Translations under genes and position numbers: made by a program
Shown: piece by piece, positions 1 through 10,854 of the stretch
Position numbering within the stretch: position 1 is the stretch's first letter
Layout: each line of letters starts with the position of its first letter
Assembly: GCA_030035585.1 (NCBI GenBank)
Contig: CM057475.1
Span: 124,001 to 188,000 of the forward strand
DNA from: Dugong dugon
Taxonomy: Eukaryota > Chordata > Mammalia > Sirenia > Dugongidae
DNA: 64,000 bases
Direction: 5' to 3'
Notes under the pieces: model-generated
Database searches by the model: none
Told to the model about the DNA's origin: nothing
What the model saw: only the letters and a program-made list of their open reading frames with translations

Positions 1-46
1 CAAGTTGACATATATATTTGGAGGACACAGTTCGATCCATGACACC
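1..46. repeat. Fragment of an unidentified interspersed repeat
   Basis: On the minus strand this stretch reads roughly ggtgtcatggatcgaactg followed by tgtcctccaaatatatatg. It resembles the start of a common mammalian interspersed repeat, but I cannot name the family. It does not continue the L1 ORF1 reading frame in a recognisable way, so the L1 homology appears to stop near base 46. The window edge prevents seeing more of it. Confidence 0.3.
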
Positions 47-465
47 GAGTATTTGTCTTCAATTTTGCTGTTCCTGTCTTCCATCATTTCAAACTTGATC
101 CTCAGAATGTTTATGACCCTGTCCATTTCTGAAATCTTGTTGTTTATCTTTTGGATTTCTAATTACTGTTTTTGTATGATTTCTAGATGTGAATTAATTT
201 GGACATTTTGTTCATGTGTTATTTTCCTGAATTCTTCTATTGTTTTATCTGTCTTTTCCGTGATTTTGACTGCGTTTTCCTTGATTTTGTCTATTTTTTC
301 CTCATTCTTGTCTACTTTTTGCTTCAACTCTTGGGTAGCTCTGGCTATTAGAGATTTGGATTCCCTATCAGGTAGTTCTAGTGCCTTTTCTTCTACTGGA
401 AAGTCATCTGGTGTTTTATTTTGATGCCCACTGGAACCATCTTGTCCTGTTTTTTTTGTTTTCAA
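47..465 (-). pseudogene. L1 ORF1 N-terminal fragment, nonsense-disrupted
   Basis: ORF1p is the RNA-binding chaperone of L1 retrotransposition. Here the frame opens at an ATG ending at 465 and runs 100 codons to a TAA at 163-165. The same frame then continues without a shift (LEIQKINNKISEMDR...) to about base 47, so one point change, probably CAA to TAA, broke it. The N-terminal 30 residues are polar (GQDGSSGHQNKTPDDF). From about residue 35 the sequence becomes a long K/E-rich helix (residues about 45-100) typical of the ORF1p coiled coil. The RRM and C-terminal domains are missing. The longer open frame on the opposite strand over the same bases is a shadow of this segment. Confidence 0.6.
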
Positions 466-690
466 TTTTCTGCTGTCTTCAGGACATTCAGTACTTTTGT
501 TTGTTGATTTATTGTAGACTTGTTTCTTCTGTCCCCTTTTTTTGTTTTATTTGGTTATGTCTGAGCAAGCGGGCTGTGCGTTCTTTGTTGTTTGCTTGTC
601 TGTGGGCATAGGGTTTTCACCCCCTTGTGCAATGGGCAGATTGTGATTGACTTCAGACACATAAAGATGGATGCCTGGGAGACAAAAGGA
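47..690 (-). mobile_element. LINE-1 fragment, antisense: 5' UTR plus start of ORF1
   Basis: The minus strand carries the first part of an L1 ORF1 (starting at 465 and reading leftward), preceded by about 200 bases that look like L1 5' leader. The ORF1 segment is rich in K, E, I and N in a heptad-like pattern, as expected for the coiled-coil trimerisation region of ORF1p. The right boundary is uncertain because 5' UTRs differ strongly between L1 families; I place it near 690 where I lose any pattern. ORF2 and the 3' end are absent, so the element is a dead fragment. It lies outside the satellite array and marks ordinary chromosome-arm sequence. Confidence 0.6.
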
Positions 691-865
691 ACCACACAAT
701 AAGGTAAATAAAAGAGTTCACAAGTTTGAGTTCTACATTTTGGGGTTTCTCAACCGTAGGTTTACAAGAAATAAGATCAGGGGATGCTCTAGGAGGCTTT
801 TACAGCGAAAGTGTAAGGCTGACTCACTACTCTTATTTTGAATTATAAAGAGCAAGTATAGATAA
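691..865. other. Unrecognised intervening sequence
   Basis: This short AT-rich stretch between the L1 fragment and the SINE has no recognisable gene, RNA or repeat. It may be further L1 5' leader or unique DNA. Confidence 0.4.
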
Positions 866-1024
866 GGAACCCTGGTGGCACAGTACTTGGCTGCTAACTG
901 AATGGTCAGCGCTTTGATACCCTAGGTGTTCTCAGGAGAAAGATGTGGAGGTCTGAATCTGTAAAAATGTACATGGGGGCACTATGAGTCAGAGTAGACT
1001 CGACGGCACCTAACAACAGCAACA
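866..1024 (+). mobile_element. AfroSINE-like tRNA-derived SINE
   Basis: The element starts ggaaccctggtggcacagta, the hallmark 5' end of afrotherian tRNA-derived SINEs. Near its 3' end it has atgagtcagagtagactcga, cggcacc and a short AAC/AGC-rich tail (taacaacagcaaca). The tggcacagta segment corresponds to a pol III A box. The B box position (gctttgataccc) is degenerate, so the copy is probably transcriptionally dead. The middle (about 930-985) departs from the family consensus as I remember it. This element is the main taxonomic clue in the window. Family membership is from recalled consensus, not from a search. Confidence 0.75.
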
Positions 1025-1030
1025 GGCAAT

Positions 1031-1124
1031 ATAAGCTCCATGGGCAGCTCTACTCTTACCTATGGGGTCGCTAGGAGTCAGAATTGATTCAACAGCAATG
1101 GTTTTTGTTTGTTTTTTGTTTTTC
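1031..1124 (+). mobile_element. Partial AfroSINE, 3' part only
   Basis: The sequence ctccatgggcagctctactc, then tatggggtcgctaggagtca, gaattga and a T/G-rich tail (ggtttttgtttgttttttg) matches the 3' half of the same SINE family as the copy just upstream. The tRNA-like 5' half is missing. It may be a 5'-truncated insertion next to the first copy's tail, or the second half of a dimeric SINE. The tail gives a small T-rich tract at 1101-1124. Confidence 0.7.
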
Positions 1125-1660
1125 TCATCCCTCTTGGTACTCCCTGCTACTTGCTTCCCTAACTGTCTGTACTTCCTCTATGAGACTTTATTGCAATTAT
1201 TCAGGTCTTCGCTAATAACCTATCACGGTAGACAACGATCTTGCCTAGTAAGACTGTCTACCACAGAGCAAATCATTACTCAATGAATTAGGGTATTTTA
1301 TTAATTCCCGTCTATATACAAGGTAGGGGTGTAAAGCTTTCAGGAAAAATACAATTACAGCGAAATAAACTCACTAATAACCGCTGGAGAATCATAAAAG
1401 CTGGTAAAGTCTGCAAAATTGACCTTAGGAAATCCAAGGCACATCTGGGGCTTCTGTAGGGAAGCATTACTCATTTTTTATTCAAACTGCTCAAGTAATA
1501 GTGTAATAAAATCTGGTTGGTGGAAACTTCTATCTTTTGACTCTGGTGGAACTTCCATGTTTCTAAGACTGTTCTCCTCACAGACTGCTAACACAGAGAT
1601 TTCTGATACTGCAACATACACCACTGAACTCCGTGATTCCTGTGAATTGGAAAAATAAGA
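1125..1660. other. Unrecognised flank; possibly decayed satellite at its right end
   Basis: No gene or known repeat is recognised between the SINE tail and the first clear satellite base. The last part (about 1570-1660) can be loosely aligned to the first third of the satellite monomer: ctgctaac, then gaactccg, then gaacggtttctc occur in the same order. The array may therefore once have extended further left and decayed. An open frame on the minus strand crosses this boundary (1478-1852) but has no recognisable domain and is not called. Confidence 0.4.
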
Positions 1661-2200
1661 ACGGTTTCTCTTCTCCTTTAGCGATAACGTCTGTGAAGCG
1701 GTATTCTCAGCCGCGCAGCCCAGAATGCCCATGGAAATGCTGGAAATCCTGTACAGCCTCAAGTACTTGAAAGGGATAAAAGTCATACATTTTATCCAGG
1801 TAGACAATGCACAGGCAGCTTTCTTAAGCATGTAGCACAGAGGGTTTATCAAACATAGAAAGTGAATAGTTCTCCTTTAATTGCCAGACTGAGAGCAACA
1901 AGCACATGCTTTGTCTTTCAGGCAGGGAAGAAGCTACATGCTTGTGTTACGCACACAAGCTATAGTCAGCAAAACCGAACCTGTTCTGCTGTCCTCTAGG
2001 TGAAGATTGACAATCTACATGTTTGGCTTTGAAAGCCACTAGTACCTTCATTCCTGGTAGGCAAAATTCCCTTTGAAAACCAGGGGATTCAAATACTTGC
2101 TAGGCCTGCACTCTCCAGCCTTCTCCCAAGCAGGGAACATTGGAAAAAGCAGCTTGTGGTGGCCTGACACTTTCTTCTAACAAATCTGAAAACTTAAGTA
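1661..2200 (+). repeat. Edge monomer m0, 5'-incomplete, most divergent
   Basis: This is the first clear monomer. It lacks the first part of the unit and starts at ggtttctcttctcc. It carries many private differences, such as gaatgcccatggaaatgctg in place of the usual cctcccggaatgct version, and a longer altered stretch at 1800-1900. Divergence decreases to the right, and the last third already resembles ordinary monomers. It has the profile of an old copy at the array edge beyond the reach of homogenisation. Confidence 0.85.
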
Positions 2201-2709
2201 GATTCAGTGAAGCAGCTTGAAGGAGAACGCTGTCGTTTGCTTTCTCTTTCGTATGGTGAATAGGGAACTTAAATCTACTGCTACTAAAATTTTTACCCAG
2301 GGGAACTTCGATTTTGCCTCCCTCGCGTTCCAGAATGGGAGAAACGCGGTTTCTCTTCTCCTTTAGCGATACCGTTGTAAAGCCGTATTCTCATCTACGC
2401 AGCACAGAATGCCTCCCGGAATGCTAGAAAGCCTGAACGGCTTCAACTAGTTGAAAGGGAGAAATGTCATAGGCTTTATCCAGGTAGACAATGCACAGGC
2501 AACGTTCTTAGGCATGTAACACAGAGGGACTTTCAAACACAGAAAGTGAATGGTGCTCCGTACCTCCCCAGGCTGAGAGCAACAAGCTCATGCTTTCTCT
2601 TTCAGGCAGGGAAGAAGCTACATGCTCGTGTTAAGCACACAGGCTTTAGTCAGCAAAACCGAACCTCTTCTGCTGTCCTCTAGCTGAAGGCAGACAATCT
2701 ACCTGTTCA
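2201..2709 (+). repeat. Edge monomer m1, truncated by ~170 bp
   Basis: The monomer runs normally to gcagacaatctacctgtt near 2708. It then jumps directly to ttaagcagcttgagggg, the beginning of the next unit. The whole 3' part (ctttgaaagcca to the gattca landmark) is missing. This is an internal deletion between two monomers at the edge zone. Confidence 0.9.
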
Positions 2710-3385
2710 CTTAAGCAGCTTGAGGGGAACACTATGTTTTGCTTTCTCTTTCATGTCGTCAAAGGGGAACTTAAACCTACTGCTAAAAAAATTTTTTACT
2801 CAGGAGAACTACGGTTTTGCCTCCTTCGCGTTCGAGAACGGGAGAAACGCGGTTTCTCCTCTCCTTTGGCGATAACGTCTGTAAAGCCCTATTCTCAGCT
2901 ACGCAGCACAGAATGCCTCCCGGAATGCTGGAAAGCCTGAACGGCTTCAACTAGTTGAAAGGGAGAAATGTCTTCGGCTTTATCCAGGTAGACAATGCAC
3001 AGGCAACGTTCTTAGGCATGTAACCCAGAGGGACTTTCAAACACAGAAAGTGAATCGTGCTCGCTTCATCCCCAGACTGAGAGCAACAAGCTCTTGCTTT
3101 CCCTTTCAGGCACAGAAGAAGCTAAATGCTGGTGTTAAGCACTCACGCTTTAGTTAGCAAAACTGAACCTCTTCTGCTGTCCTTACTGAAGGCAGACAAT
3201 CTACCTGTTTGGCTTGAAAGCCAGTAGTACCTTCTTTCCTGATAGGCAAAATTCCCTTTGAAAACCAGGGCATTCAAATACTTGCTAGGCCTGCACTCTC
3301 CAGCCTTCTTCCAAGCAAGGAACACTGCAGAAAGCAGCTTGTGTTGGCCGGACACTCTCTTCTAACAAAACTGAAAACTTAAGTA
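2710..3385 (+). repeat. Edge monomer m2
   Basis: The unit begins just after the deletion junction, so its exact first bases are ambiguous. It resembles the A/B types in its first half (ctatgttttgctttctc, gttcgagaacgggag) and the F/H types in the second half (gttaagcactcacgctttagttagc). There is a small deletion after the ctgctgtcctt stretch near 3180. It does not match any single HOR monomer type. Confidence 0.85.
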
Positions 3386-4067
3386 GATTCAGTTAAGCAG
3401 CTTGAGGGAAACGCTAAGTTTTGGTTTCTGTTTCATGTTGTGAATGGGAACTTAAACCTACTGCTAGCAAAGTTTTTACTCAGGAGAACTGGGGTTTTGC
3501 CTCCTTCGCGTTCGAGAACGGGAGAAACGCGGTTTCTCTTCTCCTTTGGCGATAACGTCTGTAAAGCGGTATTCTCAGCCGCGCAGCCCAGAATGCCTCA
3601 CGGAATGCTAGAAAGCCTCACCGGCTTCAACTGCTTGAAAGGGAGAAACGTCATATGCTTTATCAAAGTAGACAATGCACAGGATCTGTCTTAGGTACGT
3701 AACACAGAGGGACTTTCAAACCGAGAAAGCGAATCGTGCCCCATTCATCCCCAGACTGAGAGGAACAAGCTCTTGCTTTCCCTTTCAGGCAGGAAAGAAG
3801 CTACATGCTCGTGTTAAGCTCACAAGCTTTAGCCAGCAAAACCGAACCTCTTCCGCTTTCCTCTCGCTGAAGGCAGACAATCTACCTGTTTGGCTTTGAA
3901 AGGCAATAGTACCTTCATTCCTGGTAGGCAAAATTACCTTTGAAAACCAGGGGATTCAAATACTTGCTAGGCCTGCACTCTCCAGCCTTCTCCCAAGCAG
4001 GGAACATTGGAGAAAGCAGCTTGTGCTGGCCCCACACTCTCTTCTAACAAAACTGAAAACTTAAGTA
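3386..4067 (+). repeat. Edge monomer m3, D/G-like
   Basis: This full-length unit carries D/G signatures (gcggtattctcagccgcgca, ctcaccggcttcaactgctt, caggatctgtctta). Its second half carries the G-type aggaaagaagctacatgctc and ctcgctgaaggc. It is a likely relative of the source of HOR monomers D and G. Confidence 0.85.
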
Positions 4068-4749
4068 GATTCAGTTAAGCAGCTTGAGGGAAACGCTATG
4101 TTTTGCTTTCTCTTTCATGTTGTGAACGGGGAACTTAAACCTACTGCTAACAAATTTTTTACTCATGACAACTATGGTTTTGCCTCCTTCGCGTTCGAGA
4201 ACGGGAGAAAGGCGGTTTCTCTTCTCCTTTGGCGATACCGTCTGTAAAGCCCTATTCTCAGCTAGGAAGCACAGAATGCCTCCCGGAATGCTGGAAAGCC
4301 TGAACGGCTTCAACTAGTGGAAAGGGAGAAATGTCATACGCTATATCAAAGTAGACAATGCACAGGATCTGTCTTAGGCATGTAACACAGAGGGACTTTC
4401 ATACCGAGAAAGCGAATCCTGCCCCTTCATCCCAAGACTGAGAGCAACAAACTCTTGCTTTCTCTTTCAGACAGGGAAGAAGCTACATGCTCGTGTTAAG
4501 CAAACAAGCTATAGTCAGCAAAACTGAACCTGTTCTGCTGTCCTCTAGCTGAAGGTAGACAATCTACCTGTTTGGCTTTGAAAGCCACTAGTACCTTCAT
4601 TCCTGGTACGCAAAATTCCCTTAGAAAACCAGGGGATTCAAATACTTGCTAGGCCTGCACTCTCCAGCCTTCTCCCAAGCAGGGAACATTGGAGAAAGCA
4701 GCTTGTGCTGGCCTGACACTTTCTTCTAACAAATCTGAAAACTTAAGTA
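4068..4749 (+). repeat. Edge monomer m4, A/B-like with D/G patch
   Basis: The start matches A/B (ctatgttttgctttctc, ttttttactcatgacaacta, gttcgagaacgggag). Around 4340-4375 it switches to the D/G version (tatatcaaagtagac, caggatctgtctta). The tail is A-like (ctatagtcagc, gaaggtagac). Such patches are typical of gene conversion between monomers. Confidence 0.85.
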
Positions 4750-5433
4750 GATTCAGTTAAGCAGCTTGAAGGAGAACGCTGTCCTTTGCTTTCTCTTTGA
4801 TATGGTGAATACGGAACTTAAACATACTGCTACCAAACTTTTTACTCAGGGGAACTACGGTTTTGCCTCCATCGCGTTCCAGAACGGGAGAAACGCGGTT
4901 TCTCTTCTCCTTTGGCTATACCGTCTGTAAAGCCGTATTCTCAGCTACGCAGCACAGAATGCCTCCCGGAATGCTAGAAAGCCTCACCGGCTTCAACTGC
5001 TTGAAAGGGAGAAACGTCATATGCTTTATCAGAGTAGACAATGCACAGGATCTGTCTTAGGTACGTAACATAGAGGGACTTTGAAACCGAGAAAGCGAAT
5101 CGTGCCCCGTTCATCCCCAGACTGAGAGCAACAAGCTCTTGCTTTCTCTTTCAGGCAGGGAAGAAGCTACATGCTCGTGTTAAGCACACAAGCTATAGTC
5201 AGCAAAACTGAACCTGTTCTGCTGTCCTCTAGCTGAAGGTAGACAATCTACCTGTTTGGCTTTGAAAGCCACTTGTACCTTCATTCCTGGTAGGCAAAAT
5301 TCCCTTTGAAAACCAGGGGATTCAAATACTTGCTAGGCCTGCACTCTCCAGCCTTCTCCCAAGCAGGGAACATTGGAGAAAGCAGCTTGTGCTGGCCGGA
5401 CACTTTTTTCTAAGAAATCTGAAAAGTTAAGTA
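4750..5433 (+). repeat. Edge monomer m5, H-like start with D/G centre
   Basis: The first part has the H-type gaaggagaacgctgtcc and tctactgct-like context. The centre is D/G-type (ctcaccggcttcaactgctt, caggatctgtctta). The tail is A-like (ctatagtcagc, gaaggtagac). It is the last unit before the regular HOR order begins. Confidence 0.85.
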
Positions 5434-6115
5434 GATTCAGTTAAGCAGCTTGAAGGAGAACGCTATCCTTTGCTTTCTCTTTCATATGGTGAGTAGGGAA
5501 CTTAAATCTACTGCTAACAAAATTTTTACTCAGGGGAACTAGGGTTTTGCCTCCCTCGCGTTCCGAAAGGGAGAAACGTGGTTTCTCTTCTCCTTTAGCG
5601 ATACCGTTGTAAAGCCCTATTCTCAGCTACGCAGCACAGAATGCCTCCCGGAATGCTAGAAAGCCTGAACGGCTTCAACTAGTTGAAAGGGACAAAAGTC
5701 TTCGGCTTTATCCAGGTAGACAATGCACAGGCAACGTTCTTAGGCATGTAACACAGAGGGACTTTCAAACACAGAAAGTGAATCGTGCTCCCTTCATCCC
5801 CAGACTGAGAGCAACAAGCTCTTGCTTTCCCATTCACGCAGGGAAGAAGCTACATGCTGGTGTTAAGCACACAAGCTTTAGTTAGCAAAACTGAACCTCT
5901 TCTGCAGTCCTCTAGCTGAAGGCAGACAATCTACCTGTTTGGCTTTGAAAGCCAGTAGTACCTTCATTCCAGGTAGGCAAAATTCCCTTTGAAAACCAGG
6001 GGATTCAAATACTTGCTAGGCCTGCCCTCTCCAGCCTTCCCCAAGCAGGGAACATTGCAGAAAGCAGCTTGTGCTGGCCGGACACTCTCTTCTAACAAAA
6101 CTGAAAACTTAAGTA
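5434..6115 (+). repeat. Monomer H, first unit in HOR register
   Basis: This 682-bp unit matches monomer H of later copies almost throughout. It shares gaaggagaacgctatcc, the short gttccgaaagggag variant, gacaaaagtcttcggc, cccattcacgcaggg and ctgcagtcctct. It is followed by A at 6116, so the HOR register starts with an incomplete unit here. Confidence 0.9.
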
Positions 6116-9100
6116 GATTCAGTTAAGCAGCTTGAGGGAAAGGCTATGTTTTGCTTTCTCTTTCATGTTGTGAACGGGGAACTTAAACCTACTGCTAACA
6201 AATTTTTTACTCAGGACAACTACGGTTTTGCCTCCTTCGCGTTCGAAAACGGTAGAAACGCGGTTTCTCTTCTCCTTTGGCGATACCGTCTGTAAAGCCC
6301 TATTCTCAGCTACGCAGCACAGAATGCCTCCCGGAATGCTGGAAAGCCTGAACGGCTTCAACTAGTGGAAAGGGAGAAATGTCATAAGCTTTATCCACGT
6401 AGACAATGCACAGGCAACGTTCTTAGGCATGTAACACAGAGGGACTTTCAAACACAGAAAGTGAATCGTGCTCCGTTCATCCCCAGGCTGAGAGCAACAA
6501 GCTCATGCTTTCTCTTTCAGGCAGGGAAGAAGCTACATGCTCGTGTTAAGCACACAAGCTATAGTCAGCAAAACTGAACCTGTTCTGCTGTCCTCTAGCT
6601 GAAGGTAGACAATCTACCTGTTTGTCTTTGAAAGCCACTGGTACCTTCATTCCTGGTAGGCAAACTTCCCTTTGAAAACCAGGGGATTCAAATACTTGCT
6701 AGGCCTGCACTCTCCAGCCTTCTCCCAAGCAGGGAACATTGGAGAAAGCAGCTTGTGCTGGCTGGACACTCTCTTCTAACAAAACTGAAAACTTAAGTAG
6801 ATTCAGTTAAGCAGCTTGAGGGAAGCGCTATGTTTTGCTTTCTCTTTCATGTTGTGAACGGGGAACTTAAACCTACTGCTAACAAATTTTTTACTCAGAA
6901 CAACTACGTTTTTGCCTCCTTCGCGTTCGAGAACGGGAGTAACGCGGTTTCTCTTCTCCTTTGGCGATAACGTCTGTAAAGCCCTATTCTCAGCTACGCA
7001 GCACAGAATGCCTCCCGGAATGCTGGAAAGCCTGAACGGCTTCAACTAGTGGAAAGCGAGAAATGTCATAAGCTTTAACCACGTAGACAACGCACAGGCA
7101 ACGTTCTTAGGCATGTAACACAGAGGGACTTTCAAACACAGAAAGTGAATCGTGCTCCGTTCATCCCCAGGCTGAGAGCAACAAGCTCATGCTTTCTCTT
7201 TCAGGCAGGGAATAAGCTACATGCTCCTGTTAAGCACACAAGCTTTAGTCAGCAAAACCGAATCTCTTCTGCTGTTCTCTAGCTGAAGGCAGACAATCTA
7301 CGTGTTTGGCTTTGAAAGCCAGTAGTACCTTCATTCCAGGTAGGCAAAATTCCCTTTGAAAACCAGCGGAATCAAATACTTCCTAGGCCTGCACTCTCCA
7401 GCCTTCCCCAAGCAGGGAATATTGGAGATAGCAGCTTGTGCTGGCCGGACACTTTCTTCTAACAAAACTGAAAACTTAAGTAGATTCAGTTAAGCAGCTT
7501 GAGGGAAACGCTAAGTTTTGCTTTCTCTTTCATATGGTTAATAGGGAACTTAAACCTACTGCTAACAAAGTTTTTACTCAGGGGAACTACGGTTTTGCCT
7601 CCCTCGCGTTCCAGAATGGGAGGAACGCGGTTTCTCTTCTCCTTTAGCGATACCGTGGTAAAGCCCTAATCTCATCTACGCAGCACAGAATGCCTCCCGG
7701 AATGCTAGAAAGCCTGAACGTCTTCAACTAGTTGAAAGGGAAAAAAGTCTTCGGCTTTATCCAGGTAGACAATGCACAGGCAACGTTCTTAGGCATGTAA
7801 CACAGAGGGACTTTCAAACACAGAAAGTGAATCGTGCTCCCTTCATCCCCAGACTGAGAGCAACAAGCTCTTGTTTTCCCTTTCAGGCAGGGAAGAAGCT
7901 ACATGCTGGTGTTAAGCACACAAGCTTTAGTTAGCAAAACTGAACCTCTTCTGCTGTCCTCTAGCTGAAGGCAGACAATCTACCTGTTTGGCTTTGAAAG
8001 CCAGTACTACCTTCTTTCCTGATAGGCAAAATTCCCTTTGAAAACCAGGGGATTCAAACACTTGCTAGGCCTGCACTCTCCAGCCTTCTCCCAAGCAGGG
8101 AACATTGGAGAAAGCAGCTTGTGCTGGCCGGACACTCTCTTCTAAGATTCAGTTAAGCAGCTTGAGGGAAACGCTAAGTTTTGGTTTCTCTTTCATCTTG
8201 TGAAAGGGGAACTTAAACCTACTGCTAACAAATTTTCTACTCAGAACTAGGGTTTTGCCTCCTTCGCGTTCCAGAGCGGGAGAAACGCGGTTTCTCTTCT
8301 CCTTTGGCGATACCGTCTGTAAAGCGGTATTCTCAGCCGCGCAGCCCAGAATACCTCCCGGAATGCTAGAAAGCCTCACCGGCTTCAACTGCTTGAAAGG
8401 GAGAAACGTCATACGCTTTATCAAAGTAGACAATGCACAGGATCTGTCTTAGGCATGTAACATAGAGGGACTTTCAAACACAGAAAGTGAATCGTGCTCC
8501 GTTCATCCCCAGACTGAGAGCAACAATCTCTTGCTTTCCCTTTCAGGCAGGGAAGAAGCTACATGCTGGTGTTAAGCACACAAGCTTTAGTTAGCAAAAC
8601 TGAACCTCTTCTGCTGTCCTCTAGCTGAAGGCAGACAATCTACCTGTTTGGCTTTGAAAGCCAATACTACCTTCATTCCTGGTAGGCAAACTTCCCTTTG
8701 AAAACCAGGGGATTCAAATACTTGCTAGGCCTGCACTCTCCAGCCTTTTCCCAAGCAGGGAACATTGGAGATAGCAGCTTGTGCTGGCCGGACACTTTCT
8801 TCTAACAAAACTGAAAACTTAAGTAGATTCAGTTAAGCAGCTTGAGGGAAACTCTAAGTTTTGGTTTCTCTTTCATGTTGTGAAAGGGGAACTTAAACCT
8901 ATTGCTAACAAAGTTTTTACTCAGGAGAACTAGGGTTTTGCCTCCTTCGCGTTCCAGAACGGGAGAAACGCGGTTTCTCTTCTCCTTCGGCGATAACGTC
9001 CGTAAAGCCCTATTCTCAGCTACGCAGCACAGAATGCCACCAGGAATGCTGGAAAGCCTGAACGGCTAAAACTAGTTGAAAGGGAAAAAAGTCTTAGGCT

Positions 9101-10854
9101 GTACCCAGGTAGACAATGCACAGGCAACGTTCTTAGGCATGTAACACAGAGGGACTTTCAAACACAGAAAGTGAATCGTGCTCCGTTCCTCCCCAGACTG
9201 AGAGCAACAAGCTCTTGTTTTCCCTTTCAGGCAGGGAAGAAGCTACATGCTGGTGTTAAGCACACAAGCTTTAGTTAGCAAAACTGAACCTCTTCTGCAG
9301 TCCTCTAGCTGAAGGTAGACAATCTACCTGTTTGGCTTTGAAAGCCACTGGTACCTTCATTCCTGGTAGGCAAAATTCCCTTTGAAAACCAGGGGATTCA
9401 AATACTTGCTAGGCCTGCACTCTCCAGCCTTCTCCCAAGCAGGGAACATTGGAGAAAGCAGCTTGTGCTGGCCGGACACTCTCTTCTAAGATTCAGTTAA
9501 GCAGCTTGAGGGAAACGCTAAGTTTTGGTTTCTCTTTCATCTTGTGAAAGGGGAACTTAAACCTACTGCTAACAAATTTTCTACTCAGGAGAACTAGGGT
9601 TTTGCCTCCATCGCGTTCCAGAACGGGAGAAACGCGGTTTCTCTTCTCCTTTGGCGATACCGTCTGTAAAGCGGTATTCTCAGCCGCGCAGCCCAGAATA
9701 CCTCCCGGAATGCTAGAAAGCCTCACCGGCTTCAACTGCTTGAAAGGGAGAAACGTCATACGCTTTATCAAAGTAGACAATGCACAGGATCTGTCTTAGG
9801 CATGTAACACAGAGGGACTTTCAAACACAGAAAGTGAATCGTGCTCCGTTCATCCCCAGGCTGAGAGCAACAATCTCTTGCTTTCCCTTTCAGGCTGGGA
9901 AGAAGCTACATGCTGGTGTTAAGCACACAAGCTTTAGTTAGCAAAACCGAACCTCTTCCGCTTTCCTCTCGCTGAAGGCAGACAATCTACCTGTTTGGCT
10001 TTGAAAGGCAATAGTACCTTCATTCCTGGTAGGCAAAATTCCCTTTGAAAACCAGGGGATTCAAATACTTGCTAGGCCTGCACTCTCCAGCCTTCTCCCA
10101 AGCAGGGAACATTGGAGAAAGCAGCTTGTGCTGGCCGGACACTTTTTTCTAAGAAATCTGAAAAGTTAAGTAGATTCAGTTAAGCAGCTTGAAGGAGAAC
10201 GCTATCCTTTGCTTTCTCTTTCATATGGTGAGTAGGGAACTTAAATCTACTGCTAACAAAATTTTTACTCAGGGGAACTAGGGTTTTGCCTCCCTCGCGT
10301 TCCGAAAGGGAGAAACGTGGTTTCTCTTCTCCTTTAGCGATACCGTTGTAAAGCCCTATTCTCAGCTACGCAGCACAGAATGCCTCCCGGAATGCTAGAA
10401 AGCCTGAACGGCTTCAACTAGTTGAAAGGGACAAAAGTCTTCGGCTTTATCCAGGTAGACAATGCACAGGCAACGTTCTTAGGCATGTAACACAGAGGGA
10501 CTTTCAAACACAGAAAGTGAATCGTGCTCCCTTCATCCCCAGACTGAGAGCAACAAGCTCTTGCTTTCCCATTCACGCAGGGAAGAAGCTACATGCTGGT
10601 GTTAAGCACACAAGCTTTAGTTAGCAAAACTGAACCTCTTCTGCAGTCCTCTAGCTGAAGGCAGACAATCTACCTGTTTGGCTTTGAAAGCCAGTAGTAC
10701 CTTCATTCCAGGTAGGCAAAATTCCCTTTGAAAACCAGGGGATTCAAATACTTGCTAGGCCTGCCCTCTCCAGCCTTCCCCAAGCAGGGAACATTGGAGA
10801 AAGCAGCTTGTGCTGGCCGGACACTCTCTTCTAACAAAACTGAAAACTTAAGTA
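6116..10854 (+). repeat. HOR copy 1 (7 monomers, 4,739 bp, variant)
   Basis: Monomer starts: A 6116, B 6800, C 7483, D 8146, E/F hybrid 8826, G 9490, H 10173. One monomer is missing because E and F are fused. D is 3 bp shorter than in other copies (ctcagaactagg near 8240 instead of ctcaggagaactagg). This copy has more private differences than the others, including gctggctggacac near 6758, tctacgtgtttgg near 7301 and a G monomer with a D-like second half. That is consistent with its position nearest the array edge. Confidence 0.92.
8826..9489 (+). repeat. Hybrid monomer E/F with H- and A-like patches (HOR copy 1)
   Basis: The unit starts as E (aaactctaag, ggctaaaactag, gctgtacccagg, last E-specific site near 9106). 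It becomes F-like from ccgttcctcccc near 9184 (gctcttgttttcc). It then shows the H-type ctgcagtcct and an A-type gaaggtagacaatctacctg plus ccactggtacc, and ends in the short F/C-type ttctaagattcag. The E-to-F switch falls in about 78 bases of identical sequence. It accounts for the missing monomer of HOR copy 1. Confidence 0.85.

Noticed and set aside
5..424. 139-codon plus-strand open frame
   Set aside because: It is the antisense shadow of the L1 ORF1 fragment; its Leu/Ser/Phe-rich content is what the complement of a K/E-rich coiled coil produces.
1478..1852. 124-codon minus-strand open frame across the satellite boundary
   Set aside because: The right part is the usual minus frame of the monomer, and the left part extends by chance into decayed sequence. 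No recognisable domain or supporting signals.
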